NCBI GenBank assembly: GCA_022819505.1
Contig: JAJEHD010000005.1
Span: 124,001-188,000, forward strand
Reading direction: 5' to 3'
DNA from: Acidimicrobiia bacterium
GTDB taxonomy: Bacteria; Actinomycetota; Acidimicrobiia; Acidimicrobiales; Aldehydirespiratoraceae
Length of the DNA stretch: 64,000 nt
In this document: in pieces, positions 60,679 through 64,000 of the stretch
Layout: each line of letters begins with the position of its first letter
Numbering within the stretch: the first letter of the stretch is position 1
Notes under the pieces: generated by a model
The model's database searches: none
What the model was told of the DNA's origin: nothing
What the model saw: only the letters and a program-made list of their open reading frames with translations
Made by a program: the position numbers and the translations under genes

Positions 60679-61503
60679 ATGGGGCCGCCCGTCGACGCGT
60701 TCTCCTACGACGGCAAGCGGGCGCTGGTGGTCGGCGGCGCGACGGGCATGGGCGCGGCCACCGCGTCGCTGGTGCGCTCACTCGGGGCCCACGTCACCGT
60801 GTTCGACATCGCGGAGGTGAGTGTCGAAGTCGACCGTTCGGTGCGGGTGGACCTGCGGAGCATCGACAGTGTGGACGGGGCCGTCGGCGCGCTGTCCGGG
60901 CCGATCGACGCGCTGTTCTCGTGCGCGGGCGTGGCCGACGGGACCGAGGGGATCCTCGAGGTCAACTTCGTGGCCCAGCGCCACATCATCGAGCGGGTGG
61001 TGGGTGGGGGACTGTTGGCCGACGGAGCTGCCATCGGAGTGATCTCGTCGATGGCCGGGACCGGCTGGTACGTGCACACCCCCGAGGTGCTGGAGTTCCT
61101 GGCCACACCGGACTGGCCGTCGGCGGTCGCCTGGGTGCGGGACCGGGACGTTGTGCCCACCTACCGGTTCACCAAGCGGGCCATGAGCGCCTACATCGCG
61201 CTGCGGGCCATGCCGCTGCTGCAGAGGGGGATCCGGATCAACGGCATCGAGCCGTCGATGACCGACACCCCGCTGGCCCGGGCCAACGCCGATCGCTGGT
61301 TCCGCTTCGGCGCCGAGTACCGGGCCGCAACCGGACTGGAGCCGCTCACTGCCGAGCAGATGGCCTACCCGCTGGCCTTCCTGTGCAGCGACGCGGCCAG
61401 CGGCGTGACCGGCACCTGCCTGATCGTCGACCAGGGCCTGGTCGGCGCGGCGCTCACCGACACCTTCGACACCCCCGGCACCAAGGCCCGCTTCGGGTTG
61501 TAG
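60679..61503 (+). CDS. Short-chain dehydrogenase/reductase (SDR)
   Basis: This SDR has 274 residues. ALVVGGATGMGAATASLVRS is the cofactor loop (GGATGMG), FSCAGVADGTEG the NNAG-like segment, VISSMAGTG the Ser motif and YRFTKRAMSAYI the Tyr-Lys pair. About 25 residues (STPEVLEFLATPDW-like region between Ser and Tyr, beginning YVHTPEVLEFL) are inserted before the catalytic Tyr, as in 3-alpha-hydroxysteroid-type SDRs. GTCLIVDQGLVGA ends the fold. It is cotranscribed with the VOC protein and convergent with the MmgE/PrpD gene. Confidence 0.87.
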   Translation: MGPPVDAFSYDGKRALVVGGATGMGAATASLVRSLGAHVTVFDIAEVSVEVDRSVRVDLRSIDSVDGAVGALSGPIDALFSCAGVADGTEGILEVNFVAQRHIIERVVGGGLLADGAAIGVISSMAGTGWYVHTPEVLEFLATPDWPSAVAWVRDRDVVPTYRFTKRAMSAYIALRAMPLLQRGIRINGIEPSMTDTPLARANADRWFRFGAEYRAATGLEPLTAEQMAYPLAFLCSDAASGVTGTCLIVDQGLVGAALTDTFDTPGTKARFGL

Positions 61504-61514
61504 CCGCCTGGCAG

Positions 61515-62957
61515 TCAGCTGCCGGCCACGAGGGCTGACACCAAGCGCCTGACGTCGGGCAAGTCCTCCAACGACTCCACGCAGACGATGGCCTCATCGA
61601 TCTGTTGGGACGGAAGGAACGGCTCGCAGAACAGTCTGAACTTGTCTTTCAGCTCGGCGTCGGCGACCACCGCGTCCTGCTCCCAGGGATCGCCGCTGGC
61701 GTGGTCGGTGCGGGCCTCGAACGTCTGGCCCGCGGTGGTGGTGAGGGTCATGGCGGTGGGGATCAGCTCGCAGTGGCCCTGCTTGCGGATGAGTTCTTCC
61801 ATGATCGGAGCGGCTTCCGGGTAGACCCGTACGTTGACTCGGGTCGCGAAGTCGCGCACCCGCTGGTCGGACATCGCTTCGGTGCCGTGCCACCGCGGCC
61901 CGGGCGGACCCATGCAGGCCGCCAGGCCGAGCACGTGGGGCACGCTGAACTGTCCGTCCACCACGGTCTGCACGTCGGGGTCGTCCATGTGCTTGGCCAT
62001 CATGGCGTGGGGCACGCGCACGTCGACGGTCGCGATGTCGTCGGCTTCGACACCGGCCTGGGCCTGTAGGTCGTAGAACAAGTCGAGCGCCGGGGTGGCG
62101 AAGCGGCACGCGGGATAGACCTTGAACGAGGTCTCCTCGATGAGCCACCGCTGCCCGAGCCGATCGGTCAACGTGTCCCACTGGCACCGGCGAGAGCCCA
62201 TCATCCGCCAGAACCCGCGGTCGCCGTCGAGGATGGTGGGATCGCCGGCGAAGCCCTCCGCGGCCAGCCGGGCCGCGGTCACCGCGGCCTCGGCCATGGT
62301 GCCGTACATGCCGTACTTGGTCATGGGCCGGGGCGCGGGCAGGTTGCCCCACTGGCCTGCGATGGGCAGTGGGGCGGTGGCCACCGTGATGCCGAAGGCC
62401 TGGGCCATAGCGTCGGGATCGAGCCCGAGCAGCCGCCCGGTAGCGACTGTCGACGCGAACGCGGCCCAGCTGAGGCCGGCCACCGGGGCTATCTCGACGG
62501 TGCCGTCGTCGAGCAGGTCGATGTGGCGCAACGACAGTCCGATGCGGGCGGCCACGTCGAAGCCGACGGCGATGGCTCCGAGCAACTCCGCACCGGATTT
62601 GCCCAAGGCCTCAGCAACGGAGAGCGCGGGCGGGACCGCGCACGCGGCCAGATGGCCCGAATGACGGATGGTCTCCTCGGCATCCAGCGCATTGGCGTAG
62701 TGGGCGTTCAGGAAGGCGGCTGAGGCCAACGGAAGCCGTTCCCCGCCGACCAGAACGGTTGCTTCCCCGGCGCCGCCGGACGCGGTCCTGACCCTGGTCA
62801 GGATCTCGCTGGAGGCCACGCCCCGCCCGCCGACGGTGCAGCCCAGCGTGTCCAGCGCGACCCGCTTGGTGGCGGAAACCGCTTCGCGACTCAGATCGCC
62901 GGTACGAGCCTCGACCGCGAACCGGGCCAGGATCCGGGTGTAGCTGGGCTCTGACAT
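61515..62957 (-). CDS. MmgE/PrpD family protein
   Basis: This 480-residue protein is of the 2-methylcitrate dehydratase/cis-aconitate decarboxylase superfamily. ALDTLGCTVGGRGVASSEIL near residue 33 and NAHYANALDAEETIRHSGHL near 85 hold the conserved Asp and His region. FKVYPACRFATPALDLFYDL and VDVRVPHAMMAKHMDDP follow, and a C-terminal lid domain completes it. Members dehydrate or isomerise hydroxy acids; the exact substrate is unknown. GGGGAG lies about 8 nt before the ATG. It is divergent from the sulfotransferase, with an ATGATCATAG element between. Confidence 0.88.
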   Translation of the reverse strand: MSEPSYTRILARFAVEARTGDLSREAVSATKRVALDTLGCTVGGRGVASSEILTRVRTASGGAGEATVLVGGERLPLASAAFLNAHYANALDAEETIRHSGHLAACAVPPALSVAEALGKSGAELLGAIAVGFDVAARIGLSLRHIDLLDDGTVEIAPVAGLSWAAFASTVATGRLLGLDPDAMAQAFGITVATAPLPIAGQWGNLPAPRPMTKYGMYGTMAEAAVTAARLAAEGFAGDPTILDGDRGFWRMMGSRRCQWDTLTDRLGQRWLIEETSFKVYPACRFATPALDLFYDLQAQAGVEADDIATVDVRVPHAMMAKHMDDPDVQTVVDGQFSVPHVLGLAACMGPPGPRWHGTEAMSDQRVRDFATRVNVRVYPEAAPIMEELIRKQGHCELIPTAMTLTTTAGQTFEARTDHASGDPWEQDAVVADAELKDKFRLFCEPFLPSQQIDEAIVCVESLEDLPDVRRLVSALVAGS

Positions 62958-63010
62958 GTGTCTCCCCGGGCGTAGGACGCGTGCCGGGCCGAGCCCGGCC
63001 GAGCCGCCCA

Positions 63011-63036
63011 GTACGATGCAACCATGATCATAGAAT
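63011..63036 (+). promoter_or_regulatory. Divergent promoter element with ATGATCATAG
   Basis: TACGAT (63011-63016) resembles a -10 and is 6 nt from ATG 63024. ATGATCATAGAAT (63024-63036) is the inverted exact copy of 60150-60162. Confidence 0.55.
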
Positions 63037-64000
63037 GGTCCGGGACGAGGCAGCCGGGATCAGCACCGGGCCCGAAGCCCGGCCCGGTGCCAGCCCGCGA
63101 CGCTTGTCTGTGCTGAGCGTCGCGCAGCTGGTCGAGCAGGCCCGCCAGCAGGCCGGGGAGGGAGCCGGCGATTTCGAGAGCCGCTCGTTCGAGGAGGGCC
63201 TAGAGGTCCTTGCCCGGTCGATCAACGACTGCGACCGGATCAACGCGGCAGGGCGCGGCCGGCTCGAGGGGCTGATCGTCACTCACCTGGTCCGGCGACT
63301 GAGGGTTGACCGGTACCTCGCCGCGAACCCCGACGCGCTCGCGGCCGAGGTGGCGCGGCCGGTGTTCGTGATGGGCATGCCCCGCACCGGCACGACGGCG
63401 GTGATCAACCTGCTGGCCTGCGACCCGGCCCGACGGACGGTGCTGCGCTGGACGCTGGAGGAGCCGGTGCCGCCGCCCACCGCCGACCGGCTCTACACCG
63501 ATCCTCGCTGCCTGGCCGCCCTCGAACAGCAGGAGCGAGCGTTGGCCGAAGGCCTGGCCGGCACGAACATCCGCTTCGAGTGGGCCGACTCGCCCGCAGA
63601 GTGCGTCCACGTGATGAACCACGACTTCAAGGCCATGCAGTGGGAGGCGTCCGCCCCGATGCCCGCATACACCGAGTTCATCTACTCCTGCGACATGAAC
63701 TCGGCCTACACATTGCACCGGCGATACCTGCAGGTGCTTCAGCACCGCGCCCCCGGTCCGTGGGCCCTCAAGGGGCCGTCACACGCCCTGTGGCTGCCGA
63801 CTCTGCTGAGCATCTATCCCGACGCCCGGCTGGTATGGACCCATCGGGACCCGTGCACCGCGGTGGCGTCGCTGTGCAGCCTCATGGCGAACGCCCACCG
63901 CCGCAACTGCGACGAGGCCGACGTCGAGTACCTGAGCCGCAACGTGCCGCTGGGCCTGATCGAGCATGTCCAGCGGCCGATGGCCATGCTCGATGAGATC
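63035..64000 (+). CDS. Sulfotransferase-family protein (partial, runs off the window)
   Basis: The frame stays open to the window end (about 320 residues seen). The PAPS-binding 5'-loop is FVMGMPRTGTTAVINLLACD. The segment ALKGPSHALWLPTLLSIYPD and LVWTHRDPCTAVASLCSLM provide the catalytic and 3'-loop residues (THRDP). It would transfer a sulfuryl group from PAPS, although many bacterial members are uncharacterised. Starts at ATG 63035, TTG 63104 or GTG 63110 are all in frame. Homologues usually begin near LSVAQLVEQARQQAG, which favours 63110, but no ribosome site decides it. A short leaderless-type ORF (63024-63116) ends across that later start. Confidence 0.82.
   Translation, partial: MVRDEAAGISTGPEARPGASPRRLSVLSVAQLVEQARQQAGEGAGDFESRSFEEGLEVLARSINDCDRINAAGRGRLEGLIVTHLVRRLRVDRYLAANPDALAAEVARPVFVMGMPRTGTTAVINLLACDPARRTVLRWTLEEPVPPPTADRLYTDPRCLAALEQQERALAEGLAGTNIRFEWADSPAECVHVMNHDFKAMQWEASAPMPAYTEFIYSCDMNSAYTLHRRYLQVLQHRAPGPWALKGPSHALWLPTLLSIYPDARLVWTHRDPCTAVASLCSLMANAHRRNCDEADVEYLSRNVPLGLIEHVQRPMAMLDEI

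Overview
The window is high-G+C bacterial chromosome, almost certainly from an actinobacterium. Four things point there: the uvrA-uvrC-rapZ-gap-pgk-tpiA-secG gene order; two likely F420-dependent oxidoreductases; a DUF222/HNH nuclease; and at least eighteen genes whose start codon sits 6-8 nt behind a TANNNT-like -10 box with no Shine-Dalgarno (leaderless transcription). Long acidic linkers on the solute-binding lipoproteins, an ASPIC/UnbV FG-GAP lipoprotein and a probable DMSP lyase fit Acidimicrobiia, perhaps marine or host-associated. That lineage is an inference. No insertion sequence, prophage or CRISPR array is visible.

Layout. 1-3.9 kb: tail of a sugar-binding protein, an FG-GAP lipoprotein, a DUF4870-like membrane protein and a MalK/MsiK-type ATPase. 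4.1-14.3 kb: uvrB, a DUF222/HNH protein, a PP2C phosphatase, uvrA with an SOS box, and uvrC. 14.2-21.1 kb: a cassette (PhyH dioxygenase, SDR, fused hydantoinase/oxoprolinase A+B, FAD oxidoreductase) sitting between uvrC and rapZ. 21.2-25.4 kb: rapZ, gap, pgk, tpiA, secG. 25.5-30 kb: two paralogous methyltransferases, a Phd/VapC pair, a DUF3467 protein with an overlapping 57-residue partner, a CDF-like transporter, tRNA-Leu(GAG), and a Phd antitoxin whose VapC toxin carries a nonsense codon. 30-45.5 kb: two parallel carbohydrate loci. Each has a LacI regulator, a binding lipoprotein, two permeases and a 2-hydroxyacid dehydrogenase-like enzyme. GH32 and GH13 glycosidases are in the first, a Gfo/Idh/MocA oxidoreductase in the second. 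Neither has its own ATPase, so the MalK at 2.7 kb may serve both. 45.5-52.4 kb: small redox and stress genes and toxin-antitoxin loci, including an AhpD-like gene with an in-frame TGA. 52.4-64 kb: a catabolic region with SDRs, a P450, a molybdenum hydroxylase (FAD, 2Fe-2S and Mo subunits), a class III aminotransferase, a VOC protein, an MmgE/PrpD protein and a sulfotransferase.

The most striking signal is the AhpD-like gene at 47100-47630. Its CxxC active site is encoded as Cys-His-Ile-TGA, the frame continues into a normal family C-terminus, and a perfect 7-bp hairpin with a GGC loop lies 13 nt after the TGA. This is the arrangement expected of a selenoprotein with a bacterial SECIS element.

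Three candidate regulons can be read from the DNA: a TGTATGACCATACA operator at three sites in the sugar region, an ATGATSATAG element at three divergent promoters of the catabolic region, and related GTGCTAC palindromes at two Phd-type antitoxin promoters. A 60-nt dispersed repeat occurs three times, once supplying the Shine-Dalgarno of uvrB.
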